Assembly: GCA_018003015.1 (NCBI GenBank)
Contig: JAGNEZ010000054.1
Location: 1-43,193 of the forward strand
DNA length: 43,193 bases
Origin: Phycisphaerae bacterium
Lineage (GTDB): Bacteria > Planctomycetota > Phycisphaerae > UBA1845 > PWPN01
Direction of reading: 5' to 3'
Made by a program: the position numbers and the translations under genes. Under the pieces are notes generated by a model that saw nothing but the letters and a program-made list of their open reading frames with translations, made no database searches and was not told where the DNA came from. Below, in pieces: positions 27,198 through 35,940 of this stretch. The first letter of the stretch is position 1. Each line of letters starts with the position of its first letter.

Positions 27198-30023
27198 TCA
27201 CGGCCCGACGTGCAGCTTGGTTGCCTCGATGATGGTCTGGGCCACCGTCGCCCTGAAGGCTGCCAGCCGGGTGGGCTCGTGCGTGTAGTCCGTCGTGGTG
27301 CGGACCACGTTGTCCGGTACGGCCAGCAGTTGGCCCGCCCGCTCCAGCCAGGCTTTGCGCTGCGGGGTCTCCGGCAGGGTGACGATCTTCCCGGTCAGCT
27401 CCTTGAGCCGGTACAAGTATTCGTAGTCCTCGAACCCGTCGCGGATGTTCTCCAGCCGCACGGTCGAGAGTGGTCCGTTGGGGCCGGGGCAGATCAGGCT
27501 GCCGTCACCGTTGGCGTAGGCGGTGATCTTCTCCCTGTCGTTGGGGTCCTTCCTCTCGCTGTAGCTGGCCGGGTTCCACTCGGTATACGGCCCCTGGGCG
27601 ATCGGCCGGCGGTTCGGTTGCCATTCGTTGATCAGGTAGTAGAGGAAGCCGTCGACCTCGTACTTGTAGCTCATCGCGCCGGTGAGCAGCCGCGACTCGA
27701 TAGCCGGATATTCGATGAACCAGTTCGCGGAGGGGTGGGATGGCACGATGCAGACGTACCACCACATCTTCTTCCTCTCGGCTCGAAGCTGGCGGGCCTC
27801 GGCGCGATCGTAGGCATCGGTCAACGGGACCCAGATATCCACCACCTCGCGCAGCCCGGTCCGAGCGCCAAAGGAGCGATCTTGGGCGGTGGTCATCGTC
27901 TCCAGCCCCGGGTATCGCCGATGCACGAAGGCGAAGGTCTCCTTCATCTCCGCGAACTTCTCCGCCTGGACCTCGTCGAAGCCGTACACGTAGGCGTAAT
28001 CGAACAGCCCCTCCTGCTTGAGCCTCTCGACATATCGGGCGAGGCGCTCGGGGTTTTTGGGCTGATCGTGCCGAAACTCGCCGCCGACGTTGAATGCGTT
28101 CATGCCCCTGGACACGCCGTATTTCACGACTCCGATGTCCGGTGCGTCGCCGCGGTACAGGTGATCGATGTTCAGACGGTGATCGAGAATCAGATCGTGG
28201 TACTTGCGAGCCAGCTCCTCGTTCCATGTTCCGCGATAGAACGTGCGGGTCACGGGCTCGTTGTAGGTGAACGCGTTGGGCAGGTGTCCGCGCCGGGGCA
28301 GTTCAAAATCCCACACCCGGACGTTCAGTCGCAGTTCGATCGGGGCCTGCCCATCGGCCTTGACCGTCACCGTGCCCTGATAGTCGCCGGCCGGCGTCCG
28401 CGCCGACGTGGCGACGTCGATCCAGAAGGCGACATGCTCGCCGGGCTGGGCATCACCGGTGGTCTGGAAGTCCAGCAGGGGGTCCGGCCACCAGCCGTGA
28501 TAGTCCGCGTCGTAGCGCACCTGGTCGGCCACATCGACGTGACCGACCAGGGCCACGCTCACCGTGGTGTCCGCACCATCGCCGGTGCGGCTCGCGGACT
28601 TGAGCGGCGACACGGTCACCGATGCCTTGGCCAGCGCCGAGAGCACCGGAATCACGATCACCTGGAATCCTTCATGCTCGTTGCGGGCGAGCGAAAGGTC
28701 GTAGTGATCGTCGATGGCCCCCTCGAAGGGGAAGTCCTTGATCATGACCTTCTCCATCGGGCCGGCCAGCCCAATGGCGAAACCGGCATTCGGGATCACG
28801 GCTCGTGTTCGAGCGTATGACCAGGGTTGGTCCAACTTCAGAGCCAGGTCGGTGACCAACTTCTGGAGCCGCTCCCAGTTTTCGCCGCCGTGCAGCCTTG
28901 GATCCGCGGTGATGCGCTCGGCCTCATTGAGCGGCCGCTCGGCCTCAACCAACACCTCGCTGAGCGGGTGGCGCGTGAGGGCGGGACATTGGCTCAGGCC
29001 GGCTCTGGTCTCGTCGAACCGCTTTCGCAGGATCGGCACCCTGGCGGCCACTTCCGGCGAGGTCATCGGGTACCAGCACCGGGCCAAGACGGTGCCGGTC
29101 GCATCGACCAGGCGCAAGTCAATCCTGCGGATTCGATCGTCATGCAGGGCAAAGGACACACTGCCGTCCGCCCCGACGGTTCCTTCCTGTCGGCGTGTGA
29201 CTGTCCGGCCGCTGGTCTCGCCGTTCTGTTTTTCCTCGGCCACGAAGCGCAAATCTCCGCCCGAATCCAGCGCCAGCCGGTTCTCGCCCATCGTCACCGG
29301 ATCGACCTTCCGGAACCGAGCCACGGCTGTTCTCTTCCCCCCGAAGACGATGTGCCCGAACGCCTCGGGTGTCTGGTAGCTGCCCCGAGTCGGTGCCCAG
29401 GTGCTCCGCTCCGGCCGCGAACTGTTGTGGCAGAATTGGACCGCCCAGGCGTCTCCCTCCACGGGCATGGACCGGCGCAGCTCGGCGAACGGGATTCTCA
29501 TGGCCAGTGTCCATCCCTTGTCGTCGGACGCGGTCTGGACCTCGGCGCGGCCGTTCCACTCTCGCCGGCGCTCCCACGCGTCATAGACCACGCCGGCCGA
29601 GTTCACTGCGAAGTGGATGAATCGCTGGTGCGAGTGCCAAGGGTCGAGCAGTAGTTCGATACTGTCATCGCGCCAGGTTCTGTCGTCAGGCTGGCTTGCG
29701 GCTTGCTTCAACCGGGCCCCGCTTCGCCCCTGGCATCGGAACGCCACCCGCAGGGCCTCGGCTTCGTAGGCGAGGTACACCCAGGTCTGCTCGGCCGCCA
29801 ACCGCCGCTCCCCCAGCCTTGTGAAACCGGTGACGACCGCCGCTTGTGTCCACGGCGGGCGACTCAAATCGGCACTCACGGGTGAAGACCCCACTTGGGG
29901 GATGGTGATGACATGCCCCGCATCGCTCTCCAGCGGACCCGGGTCACCGAGAAGGAGCTGGTTGGAGAAAACGCTCGTCAACAGAACGATGCAACAGGCA
30001 TGTGGGGATCCTGCTCGGTGCAT
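27198..30023 (-). CDS. Exported CBM9-like and DUF4091 protein, glycoside-hydrolase type
   Basis: With ATG 30023 the protein has 941 residues and starts with a signal peptide (CCIVLLTSVFSNQLLLG). Residues 35-235 resemble the CBM9-like sugar-binding sandwich: TWVYLAYEAEALRVAFRCQG, DDSIELLLDP and WTLAMRIPFAELRR. The C-terminal third is DUF4091-type: IWVPLTDAYDRAEARQLRAE, KMWWYVCIVPSHPSANWFIE and LENIRDGFEDYEYLYRLKEL. Such proteins are predicted TIM-barrel glycosidases of unknown substrate. The upstream 24 codons to 30095 are rejected because the signal peptide starts at 30023. No ribosome site is present; instead TATACT lies 6 nt before the ATG, which suggests a leaderless message. It converges with the FGE/YetA-like gene, 27 bp apart; both probably act on plant or algal polysaccharide. 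Confidence 0.8.
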   Translation of the reverse strand: MHRAGSPHACCIVLLTSVFSNQLLLGDPGPLESDAGHVITIPQVGSSPVSADLSRPPWTQAAVVTGFTRLGERRLAAEQTWVYLAYEAEALRVAFRCQGRSGARLKQAASQPDDRTWRDDSIELLLDPWHSHQRFIHFAVNSAGVVYDAWERRREWNGRAEVQTASDDKGWTLAMRIPFAELRRSMPVEGDAWAVQFCHNSSRPERSTWAPTRGSYQTPEAFGHIVFGGKRTAVARFRKVDPVTMGENRLALDSGGDLRFVAEEKQNGETSGRTVTRRQEGTVGADGSVSFALHDDRIRRIDLRLVDATGTVLARCWYPMTSPEVAARVPILRKRFDETRAGLSQCPALTRHPLSEVLVEAERPLNEAERITADPRLHGGENWERLQKLVTDLALKLDQPWSYARTRAVIPNAGFAIGLAGPMEKVMIKDFPFEGAIDDHYDLSLARNEHEGFQVIVIPVLSALAKASVTVSPLKSASRTGDGADTTVSVALVGHVDVADQVRYDADYHGWWPDPLLDFQTTGDAQPGEHVAFWIDVATSARTPAGDYQGTVTVKADGQAPIELRLNVRVWDFELPRRGHLPNAFTYNEPVTRTFYRGTWNEELARKYHDLILDHRLNIDHLYRGDAPDIGVVKYGVSRGMNAFNVGGEFRHDQPKNPERLARYVERLKQEGLFDYAYVYGFDEVQAEKFAEMKETFAFVHRRYPGLETMTTAQDRSFGARTGLREVVDIWVPLTDAYDRAEARQLRAERKKMWWYVCIVPSHPSANWFIEYPAIESRLLTGAMSYKYEVDGFLYYLINEWQPNRRPIAQGPYTEWNPASYSERKDPNDREKITAYANGDGSLICPGPNGPLSTVRLENIRDGFEDYEYLYRLKELTGKIVTLPETPQRKAWLERAGQLLAVPDNVVRTTTDYTHEPTRLAAFRATVAQTIIEATKLHVGP

Positions 30024-30029
30024 GGTGGG

Positions 30030-30035
30030 AGTATA
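30030..30035 (-). promoter_or_regulatory. -10 box TATACT, 6 nt before ATG
   Basis: The minus strand reads TATACT, then six bases, then the ATG of the DUF4091 gene, with no Shine-Dalgarno sequence between. Transcription would begin at or next to the start codon, giving a leaderless mRNA. The -35 region is weak (TTCCCC at an 18 bp spacer). Confidence 0.45.
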
Positions 30036-30251
30036 GTGATTCCGCGAGGCCATGGGGAATCCGAGCGGCGGCCGCCGGCCAACGGAGGGCGGCACGAGCC
30101 CGCCGCCTCGGCCGCGGGTGCCGCCTGTCGGACGCGCGCTCGGAACGAACTCGAGGTCGCCGGTATTTGTTTCTCATGGAGTCCGTCATCTCCGGCATCG
30201 GGGTCAGGGTTGATGCCGGCGTGGCTGCCTTGGGGCCGGGATCGGAGGGGG

Positions 30252-31352
30252 CTAGGGAGTGGGCTGGTTGGGACCCGGAACCAGGTCATCAGTGACCGGC
30301 TTGCCGGTGGCCCGGCGAAGCTGTCCGCAGGCCGCGTCGATGTCCAGACCGCGACCTTTTCTCACGTGGGCATTGACGCCGCGTTCGCGGAGCCGATCGA
30401 CGAAAGCGTGCGTGATCTGGGATGTGGGTCGCTCGAACGGCAGGCCCGGCACCGGGTTATACCGGATCAGATTGACGTTGCATCGCATCCGCCGGCAGAG
30501 GGTGACCAGTTGATTGGCGTGCTCAAGGGTGTCGTTGACCCCGCCGAGAAGGACGTATTCGAGGGTGACTTCGCGGTGTGTCCGCTCGAAGAAGTCGCGG
30601 GCCGCGTCGGTCAACTCGGCGATGGAGACGTTGCGGGCCCATGGTATCAACTCCTGCCGCAGCTCATCGGTGGGAGCATGGAGGGAGATGGCCAGATTGA
30701 CCTGCAGACCCTCGCCGGCCAGCTGGCGGATCCGGGTGGGCAGGCCGACGGTGCTGAGGGTGATGCTCCGAGCTCCGATGCCCATGCCCCATTCGGCGTT
30801 GATGATCGACACCGCCTGGAGCACCGCGTCGTAGTTGGCCAGCGGTTCGCCGAGGCCCATGAGTACGATGTTGCCCAGCCGTTCGGGAGTTGCCGGGTCG
30901 GCCGCACAGAGTTCGCGGACTCGCATGGCCTGTTCGACGATCTGTCCGGCGGTCAGGTTGCGCTGCAGGCCGTTCAGTCCGCTGGCGCAGAACGCGCACC
31001 CGACCGGACATCCCACCTGGCTGGAGATGCACGCCGTGCGCCGCTTGTCGTCCGGGATCAGGACGCACTCGCTGGTTGCCCCGTCTGGCCATGCCAACAG
31101 CAGCTTGGTTGTGCCGTCGGAGGCCACCTGCCGCCTGGCCTCGGCTGCGGTATGGATTACCCAGTCCTTGGCCAGCTGTTGGCGCAGGCTTTTTGGCAGG
31201 TTGGTCATGGTTGCGAAATCGGCCGCGCCCTGTTTGTAGACCCAGTCCAGCACCTGCCGGGGCCGGTAGGCGGGCAGTTCGCACTGGGCGCAGTATCGAC
31301 CGAGATCGTCCAGGGTTGCCTCCAGGAGATGTCGGCGTACCGGGTTGTTCAT
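30252..31352 (-). CDS. rlmN: RlmN, 23S rRNA A2503 / tRNA A37 C2-methyltransferase
   Basis: This 366-residue radical-SAM enzyme methylates C2 of adenosine 2503 in 23S rRNA and of A37 in some tRNAs. The iron-sulfur motif CPVGCAFC (C115, C119, C122) binds the cluster, and the methyl-carrying cysteine is in IDAACGQL (C342). GNIVLMGLGEPLANYD and NLIRYNPVPGLPFERP are typical of the family. The length is usual for RlmN. The frame extends upstream to 31712, but the family begins at MNNPVRRHLL; the ATG at 31352 is preceded by TACAAT at a 6 nt distance and no ribosome site. It is divergent from pcm. All key cysteines are present, so it should be active. Confidence 0.95.
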   Translation of the reverse strand: MNNPVRRHLLEATLDDLGRYCAQCELPAYRPRQVLDWVYKQGAADFATMTNLPKSLRQQLAKDWVIHTAAEARRQVASDGTTKLLLAWPDGATSECVLIPDDKRRTACISSQVGCPVGCAFCASGLNGLQRNLTAGQIVEQAMRVRELCAADPATPERLGNIVLMGLGEPLANYDAVLQAVSIINAEWGMGIGARSITLSTVGLPTRIRQLAGEGLQVNLAISLHAPTDELRQELIPWARNVSIAELTDAARDFFERTHREVTLEYVLLGGVNDTLEHANQLVTLCRRMRCNVNLIRYNPVPGLPFERPTSQITHAFVDRLRERGVNAHVRKGRGLDIDAACGQLRRATGKPVTDDLVPGPNQPTP

Positions 31353-31358
31353 GGTCTC

Positions 31359-31364
31359 ATTGTA
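31359..31364 (-). promoter_or_regulatory. -10 box TACAAT, 6 nt before rlmN ATG
   Basis: TACAAT (minus strand) is followed by six bases and the rlmN start codon. No Shine-Dalgarno sequence is present. This is the arrangement of a leaderless transcript with a TANNNT promoter. Confidence 0.45.
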
Positions 31365-31466
31365 CGGTCGTCGTGACCAGGGTGCGACACACCCGCTGGG
31401 GCGAGGAATGGACACACCCAAGCCGACGGCGATAAGATGCAGGTCGTGCCAGGAAGCAGGTCTGCG

Positions 31467-32117
31467 ATGGTCACCGATCCTTGTCTTGAAGCCCGTCAAC
31501 GAATGGTCGAGGAGCAGATCCGGGCCCGCGGCGTTGTGGATGAGCGGGTGCTCCGACTCATGGCCGAGATACCACGGGAGCGGTTCATCCCGGCCGCGGA
31601 GCAGCATGGAGCGTTCAGCGATCGTGCGGTGCCCCTGGAATGCGGCCAGACGGTTTCTCAGCCCTTCATGGTCGCGGTCATGACCGAGTACCTTGACGTC
31701 GAGCCGGAACACCGCGTTCTGGAAATCGGCACCGGCTCGGGCTACCAGACCGCGATCTTGGCACGACTGGCTCGCGAAGTGTACACCATCGAGCGGCTGC
31801 CGCTTCTCCGGCAGCAGGCTCAGACCTTGCTCAATTCACTGGACATCGGAAACGTCATCTATCGAACCGGGGACGGGAGTCTGGGTTGGCCGGAGATGGC
31901 CCCCTTCGATCGCATCATGGTCACAGCGGCCGCCCCGGATGTGCCGAAATCGCTGATCGAGCAGCTCGCGGAGGGGGGACGGATGGTCATTCCCGTCGGC
32001 CAGGAAGGTGAACAGACTCTCACCCTCGTGCATTGCTCGGCGGGCCGCATCGAGGAGACGCCGCGTTTCCTGTGCCGGTTTGTGAAGCTGATCGGCCGGG
32101 AGGCGTGGAGCCAGTGA
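31467..32117 (+). CDS. pcm: Pcm, protein-L-isoaspartate O-methyltransferase
   Basis: This 216-residue enzyme uses S-adenosylmethionine to methylate isoaspartyl residues in damaged proteins, starting their repair. The motif I VLEIGTGSGYQTAILA, preceded by PLECGQTVSQPFMVA and followed by FDRIMVTAAAPDVP, is diagnostic of the family. I prefer ATG 31467 because AGGAAG precedes it at 31451-31456 and a possible -10 box TAAGAT lies at 31433-31438, overlapping the earlier ATG 31437. Starting at 31437 would add ten residues not seen in the family. It is divergent from rlmN. Cytosolic; the reading frame is complete and conserved motifs are intact. Confidence 0.93.
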   Translation: MVTDPCLEARQRMVEEQIRARGVVDERVLRLMAEIPRERFIPAAEQHGAFSDRAVPLECGQTVSQPFMVAVMTEYLDVEPEHRVLEIGTGSGYQTAILARLAREVYTIERLPLLRQQAQTLLNSLDIGNVIYRTGDGSLGWPEMAPFDRIMVTAAAPDVPKSLIEQLAEGGRMVIPVGQEGEQTLTLVHCSAGRIEETPRFLCRFVKLIGREAWSQ

Positions 32118-32217
32118 GGTGCCCAGGGCTCGGGGACGGGTGGCATGCCGGGCGCGGGCCGTCACCCTGAACCGCGGCTCCGAGATCAGAAGGCTTGCTG
32201 CTTGCCCCTGAGGCTGC

Positions 32218-33315
32218 CTACTTGAACTGTCGGATGGTCTGGATCACGTAGTCTTGCTGGTCCTCGGTCATTTCGGGGGAGATCGGGAGCGACAGGACTT
32301 CCTTGGCGGCCTTCTCGGCCACGGGGCAGGCACCTTCCTTGTAGCCCAGATCTCTGAAGCAGGGCTGGAGGTGGAGCGGCAGCGGATAGTAGATGCCCGA
32401 TGCGATCCCGGCGTCGGTCAGGTACTTCTGCAGCGCGTCCCGGCGCGGCGAACGAATGGTGTACTGGTGGTAGACAGGCTCACAGCAAGGCAGGACTGCG
32501 GGTGTCTGCACGGACGAATCCCTGAGGCCGACGTCGTAGCGTGCGGCGCGCTGGCGGCGGGCGGCCGTCCAGTCGGCCAGCCGCTTGAGTTTCACCCGGA
32601 GGACCGCGCCTTGAATCCCACCCAGTCGGAAATTGCCGCCGATGAAGTGGTAGTAGTAGCGCGGATTCTGGCCGTGATCACGGATGAACCGCAGTTTCTG
32701 GGCCAGAGCCTCATCGCGGGTGAGGATCATGCCCCCTTCGCCGGCCGCCGACAGATTCTTAGTCGGATAGAACGAGAGCGTGCCGACAATTCCGAAACTG
32801 CAGGCCGGCCTGTCCTTGTAGGTGGCCGCGATTGCCTGGGCATTGTCTTCAACCACGTACAGACCATGCCGATTGCCGATCTCCATGATGCGATCCATGT
32901 CCGCGCATTGGCCAAACAGATGGACGGGGATAATCGCCTTGGTCTGCGGCGTGACGGCCGCCTCGACAGCTTCCGGGTCGATGTTGAATGTGTCCGGCAG
33001 AATGTCGACGAACACGGGTTTGGCGCCGGTACGGCTGACGCAACCGGCGGTGGCGAAGAAAGTAAAGGTCGGAACAATGACTTCGTCACCTGGTCCGATG
33101 CCAAGGGCCATGAGTGAGGCGAGGATGGCGTCCGTCCCGCTGCTCACGCCAATACCGTGAGGGACACCGGTGAGGGTGGCCAGTTCGGCTTCCAGAGAGG
33201 CCACATCGGGGCCGAGGATGTACTGCTGTGAGTCAAGTACGCGGATGACGGCGGCGCGGACCTCGGATTCGACCGACCGATACTGAGCCGCAAGGTCAAG
33301 GAGTGGCACTTTCAT
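32218..33315 (-). CDS. DegT/DnrJ/EryC1 family sugar aminotransferase
   Basis: This 365-residue pyridoxal-phosphate enzyme aminates keto-sugar nucleotides on the way to amino sugars of surface polysaccharides. It begins with the family phrase MKVPLLDLAAQYRS. SSGTDAILASLMALG and EVIVPTFTFFATAG bind the cofactor phosphate, EDNAQAI holds the ring-contacting Asp, and the catalytic lysine is in SFYPTKNLSAAGEGG. HQYTIRSPRRD and GIYYPLPLHLQPCF form the substrate side. No ribosome site precedes ATG 33315; TACTGT or GATACT lies 5-7 nt upstream. A candidate small RNA or attenuated leader lies about 200 nt upstream on the same strand. The exact sugar cannot be told from sequence. Confidence 0.92.
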   Translation of the reverse strand: MKVPLLDLAAQYRSVESEVRAAVIRVLDSQQYILGPDVASLEAELATLTGVPHGIGVSSGTDAILASLMALGIGPGDEVIVPTFTFFATAGCVSRTGAKPVFVDILPDTFNIDPEAVEAAVTPQTKAIIPVHLFGQCADMDRIMEIGNRHGLYVVEDNAQAIAATYKDRPACSFGIVGTLSFYPTKNLSAAGEGGMILTRDEALAQKLRFIRDHGQNPRYYYHFIGGNFRLGGIQGAVLRVKLKRLADWTAARRQRAARYDVGLRDSSVQTPAVLPCCEPVYHQYTIRSPRRDALQKYLTDAGIASGIYYPLPLHLQPCFRDLGYKEGACPVAEKAAKEVLSLPISPEMTEDQQDYVIQTIRQFK

Positions 33316-33320
33316 GGTCG

Positions 33321-33328
33321 ACAGTATC
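33321..33328 (-). promoter_or_regulatory. TANNNT-type box just before the DegT aminotransferase ATG
   Basis: The minus strand reads GATACTGT five bases before the ATG and no ribosome site is present. It fits the leaderless pattern less exactly than the boxes before rlmN, the alkA-like gene, the DUF4091 gene and the metallophosphoesterase gene. Confidence 0.3.
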
Positions 33329-33521
33329 GCCGCATCGTCCGCCGATCACAACAGCCGCGGATGTCGGTCGGTGTCGCCTAGTCCGGGCCGCACAGACAGG
33401 TGAGAGCGAGTCAGCGAGTGCAACGCGTTGCTCGTACGGCGATCCTCGAGATGATGAATGCTGACCTCGAGATGGCGAATGCTGATGCGATCGAAGATGA
33501 AGGATCAGAGGTGGGGGGCGC

Positions 33522-33562
33522 AAAAAACTTCCGGGCCAGGACTCATGTCCCATCCCGGAAGT
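33522..33562 (-). terminator. Rho-independent terminator
   Basis: A perfect 9 bp stem (ACTTCCGGG with CCCGGAAGT) with an inner GGAC/GTCC pairing is followed by TTTTT on the minus strand. The T-tract continues into GCGCCCC, which also follows the hairpin near 36937. No minus-strand gene lies closely upstream, so it most likely ends the small RNA. Confidence 0.7.
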
Positions 33563-33606
33563 GCGCCACGGCTAAGACAGCCGAGAATCGGGAGCGTTAC
33601 TGCTCT
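33522..33606 (-). ncRNA. Candidate small RNA (about 85 nt) with own promoter and terminator
   Basis: A TTGACA/TATATT promoter (18 bp spacer) drives a predicted transcript from about 33606 leftward. The RNA would fold into three hairpins: GAGC/GCTC (33592-33605), CGGCT/AGCCG (33569-33583) and a strong 9 bp stem ACTTCCGGG/CCCGGAAGT (33527-33562) with an inner GGAC/GTCC stem. The last is followed directly by a T-tract. This is the layout of a stand-alone bacterial small RNA. Alternatively it is an attenuated leader of the DegT aminotransferase, which starts 207 nt further on. It does not resemble tRNA, tmRNA, 6S or SRP RNA as far as I can tell. The surrounding island is AT-richer than the rest of the window. 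Confidence 0.6.
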
Positions 33607-33613
33607 GGGGGCG

Positions 33614-33643
33614 AATATAGCACGCTTTTCGCCGCCATGTCAA
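33614..33643 (-). promoter_or_regulatory. Consensus sigma70 promoter of the candidate small RNA
   Basis: On the minus strand a perfect -35 box TTGACA (33638-33643) and -10 box TATATT (33614-33619) are 18 bp apart. It is the best sigma70 match I found in the window. Confidence 0.65.
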
Positions 33644-33922
33644 CCAATGCATCGGCGAAACGGTCACGGATCATGAATGCGCTAACATCATACTATATAT
33701 AGAGTTATGAAGATAGCGAGTTGGCCCTTTACGACCCCGCGACGCAAGTGCCGCTGGCGTAGGAGGTTGCTCTTCGGCAAAGAATCTGACAAAATCTGCA
33801 AAAAGCTGGTCGAGCGATATTACCCATTGTTGGGTATTCACATCTGGCGGGAGCGGGTCGGTTGGGAGCTGCCGGCGGCGTGTCTTGCCGGCTGAGTTGT
33901 CGAGGGGCCAGGAGGTGCTGGC
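33644..33922. other. AT-richer stretch between small RNA and Nudix gene
   Basis: This stretch contains CTATATATAG at 33693-33702, A-rich tracts near 33780-33803 and a short inverted repeat TACCCA/TGGGTA at 33821-33836. An open frame of 62 codons (33707-33895) has no ribosome site and no recognisable similarity. The promoter of the Nudix gene should be here, but I cannot place it with confidence. Confidence 0.4.
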
Positions 33923-34327
33923 ATGCTTCGCGACATCCAAGTCTCGCTTGCCTTGGTGGAGTGCCAGGGTTCCTGGCTGGTCAGCCGACGCGCTCCGGGA
34001 CGGGTTTTCGCCGGTCATTGGGAGTTTCCTGGCGGCAAGGTCGAGGGAACGGAAACGCCGGCGGCAGCGGCGGTTCGGGAGGTGTGGGAGGAGACCGGCC
34101 TGAGGGTCGTTGCGGTGGGGGACGTCGGGCAGGTAGCAACGGAACATGACGGACAAAGGGTGGTCCTTCACCTGGTTCGGTGTCAAGTCGTGGAAGGCTC
34201 GCCTACGGTGTGCAGTCCGGCCATCGATGAGGTTCGCTTCGTTTCGCTGAGTGAGCTGGCCGCTCTGCCCATGCCGCCAGCGAACGGCGAGATTGTCGCC
34301 CATTTGTCTTTTTTAGACAGGAAATAG
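33923..34327 (+). CDS. MutT-like Nudix hydrolase
   Basis: This 134-residue protein carries a complete Nudix box: GKVEGTE, then seven residues, then REVWEETGL (residues 38-60, matching Gx5Ex7REUxEExGU). Nudix enzymes hydrolyse nucleoside diphosphates linked to another group. The phrase GHWEFPGGKVE before the box and its size fit the MutT/8-oxo-dGTP pyrophosphatase group, which sanitises the nucleotide pool. A strong AGGAGG at 33910-33915 fixes the start. It is monocistronic, with the sRNA island upstream and the convergent cheY-like gene downstream. Substrate is inferred from the family only. Confidence 0.88.
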   Translation: MLRDIQVSLALVECQGSWLVSRRAPGRVFAGHWEFPGGKVEGTETPAAAAVREVWEETGLRVVAVGDVGQVATEHDGQRVVLHLVRCQVVEGSPTVCSPAIDEVRFVSLSELAALPMPPANGEIVAHLSFLDRK

Positions 34328-34484
34328 GTTTTTGCTTTATGACCGATTCCGCGAGGCGATTCTGGGGATGACTGTTGGGCATGGGGCGTGGTCGTGTTCC
34401 AGGCAGACATGCCCGCACGCCTCGGTTTCGCGGACGGCGTTCGGGCATGCCAGGTGGAGTCCTGCACGGAGTTTGGCCCGGCGA

Positions 34485-34880
34485 TCAGCCGGGGGCCGCT
34501 GCGGCGGTCGGAGCCATGCCGGCTTTGGCCAGGGTGGCGTTGATCTTCTCGCCGAGGGTTTCTGCGGTGAAGGGTTTGACCACGTAGTTGTTCACCCCGG
34601 CCTGGATGGCCTCGATCACCCGCCGCTTCTCCGCTTCGGTGGTGACCATGATGAGCGGCATCTGCTTGTCGGTCTCGCGGATTTTGCGGACCAGGGTGAT
34701 GCCGTCCATGTTGGGCATGTTCCAGTCGACCAAGGCCATGTCGGGTTTGCTCTCGCCGATCATTTTGAGGGCCTCGACTCCGTCGGCCGCCTCGACCACG
34801 TCTTTGAAGCCGAGTTGGGCCAAGACGTTCTTCTGAATATTCCGGATCGTCCGCGAATCATCAACCAACAGGATCTTCAT
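34485..34880 (-). CDS. CheY-like single-domain response regulator
   Basis: This 131-residue protein is a receiver domain with all key residues: D7/D8 (LLVDDSRTIR), phosphoacceptor D52 (MALVDWNMPNMDG), T80/T81 and K102 (VVKPF). It has a short Ala/Pro tail and no output domain, so it works by docking to a partner, as CheY does on the flagellar switch. The ATG has AGGAG upstream. It lies 43 bp after the CheX-type gene in the same direction, and CheX proteins dephosphorylate CheY-P, so the two form a pair. No kinase or receptor gene is nearby. It is intact, unlike the split receiver at 22240-22989. Confidence 0.93.
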   Translation of the reverse strand: MKILLVDDSRTIRNIQKNVLAQLGFKDVVEAADGVEALKMIGESKPDMALVDWNMPNMDGITLVRKIRETDKQMPLIMVTTEAEKRRVIEAIQAGVNNYVVKPFTAETLGEKINATLAKAGMAPTAAAAPG

Positions 34881-34923
34881 GGTCCACCTGCTCCTGGTTC
34901 AGACACCAACCGTCCCTGATGCC

Positions 34924-35433
34924 TCAGGCGCCCACCCCCGCTGGAACGGGTGCGGCGCTCACCGCGGCCGGCTTCTTCTCAACCACCAGAACGACTTCCA
35001 CAGCGAACCGTCCCAGCGACGAATCGCAGGGCAGCGAAAGTCGCGGAGCGATTCTTGACTGAGACACGGTATGCTCCTTGCCAATGATCACGCTGGGCAA
35101 CGAGATGCTCAGGTTGAGACCTTCGAGGTTTGCCTTGGCGTGACCGGCCACCATGTTGGCGAGTTCGCCGAGTGCGTCGGCGAAATCGGGGTTTTTTTCA
35201 TCCATCTCGGCGCCGGCGAATTTACTGGCGGCGGCGGCTGCGGTCCGCGTAGGGAAAGACAGCACCACGCAGCCGCTGGCATCGCCGGACAGCCCGATGA
35301 CGGCGGAGACATCGGCGTTAGCCTCATCGTGTTCCTTGATCACCGGTTTGCTGACGATGATGTCCGTCGCCAGCATAGTCTTGAACACGTTTTTCACAGA
35401 CCCGATGAAAGGGTTGATGAATCTGACGTCCAT
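34924..35433 (-). CDS. CheX-like chemotaxis phosphatase
   Basis: This 169-residue protein matches CheX: MDVRFINPFIGSVKNVFKTM at the start, AVIGLSGDASGCVVLSFP in the middle, and the phosphatase motif ExxN in ALGELANMVAGHAK (E90, N93). CheX dephosphorylates CheY-P; the adjacent CheY-like gene is the likely substrate. The C-terminus has a Lys/Pro/Ala-rich extension. ATG 35433 has AGAGG upstream; the frame back to 35646 is not conserved. It is cytosolic and transcribed with the receiver gene. Confidence 0.88.
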   Translation of the reverse strand: MDVRFINPFIGSVKNVFKTMLATDIIVSKPVIKEHDEANADVSAVIGLSGDASGCVVLSFPTRTAAAAASKFAGAEMDEKNPDFADALGELANMVAGHAKANLEGLNLSISLPSVIIGKEHTVSQSRIAPRLSLPCDSSLGRFAVEVVLVVEKKPAAVSAAPVPAGVGA

Positions 35434-35940
35434 GATCCCTGCCTCTTCGTTGCTGGGAGCCTTCCCAAACCGGGTACTTCGCGGGATACGCACCACGGCC
35501 ACCCGAACGCTGTATCGGTCGGAACCCGAGGCTCCATGAACATGGACCCGCTCAGTTTTCCGCCGGGTGATGAAACGGTTGGGAAACGTCCCGTAACTGC
35601 GTCGCTTCCCTTTTCGGATCTCGAGCGGACGGACAGCCGGAGACAACGCCGGGACGGATCGCCGGTGTCGCTGCCTGCGGTGGTCTTGGGGCGGTCGCGC
35701 TCCTCAACCGCGGGCGGACGTTACGGGACCTCCGCGGCGCGGAAGATGTCATGAGGATGCTCCGGCATGCTCACGGTTCGCGTGCAATGGGATTCTCGCC
35801 GCCGATGCGGAGCGTCTCGAATCCCTCTGGCGGAGGACCGCGATGAAGTCCACTTGTCCAGCGAGGTGACCGGGGGTAGTCTGAATGCCGTGGTCCATCG
35901 GAAACGTGGATTGAGGCTCGAGCTGACGGAGTGTACGGAT
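35434..35940. other. Divergent intergenic region, possible short frame
   Basis: These 507 bases lie between the cheX-type gene and the lipoprotein gene. A 72-codon frame (35536-35754, plus strand) contains DSRRQRRDGSPVSLPAVVL, which faintly recalls the start of a PilZ domain, but it has no clear ribosome site and is far too short for one. No strong promoter or hairpin with a T-tract was found. Confidence 0.35.

Noticed and set aside
33707..33895. 62-codon open frame in the AT-richer island
   Set aside because: No ribosome site and no similarity that I can recognise; an opposing frame runs through the same DNA.
35536..35754. 72-codon frame with a faint PilZ-like phrase
   Set aside because: Too short for a PilZ domain, no good ribosome site, and the resemblance is limited to a few Arg-rich residues.
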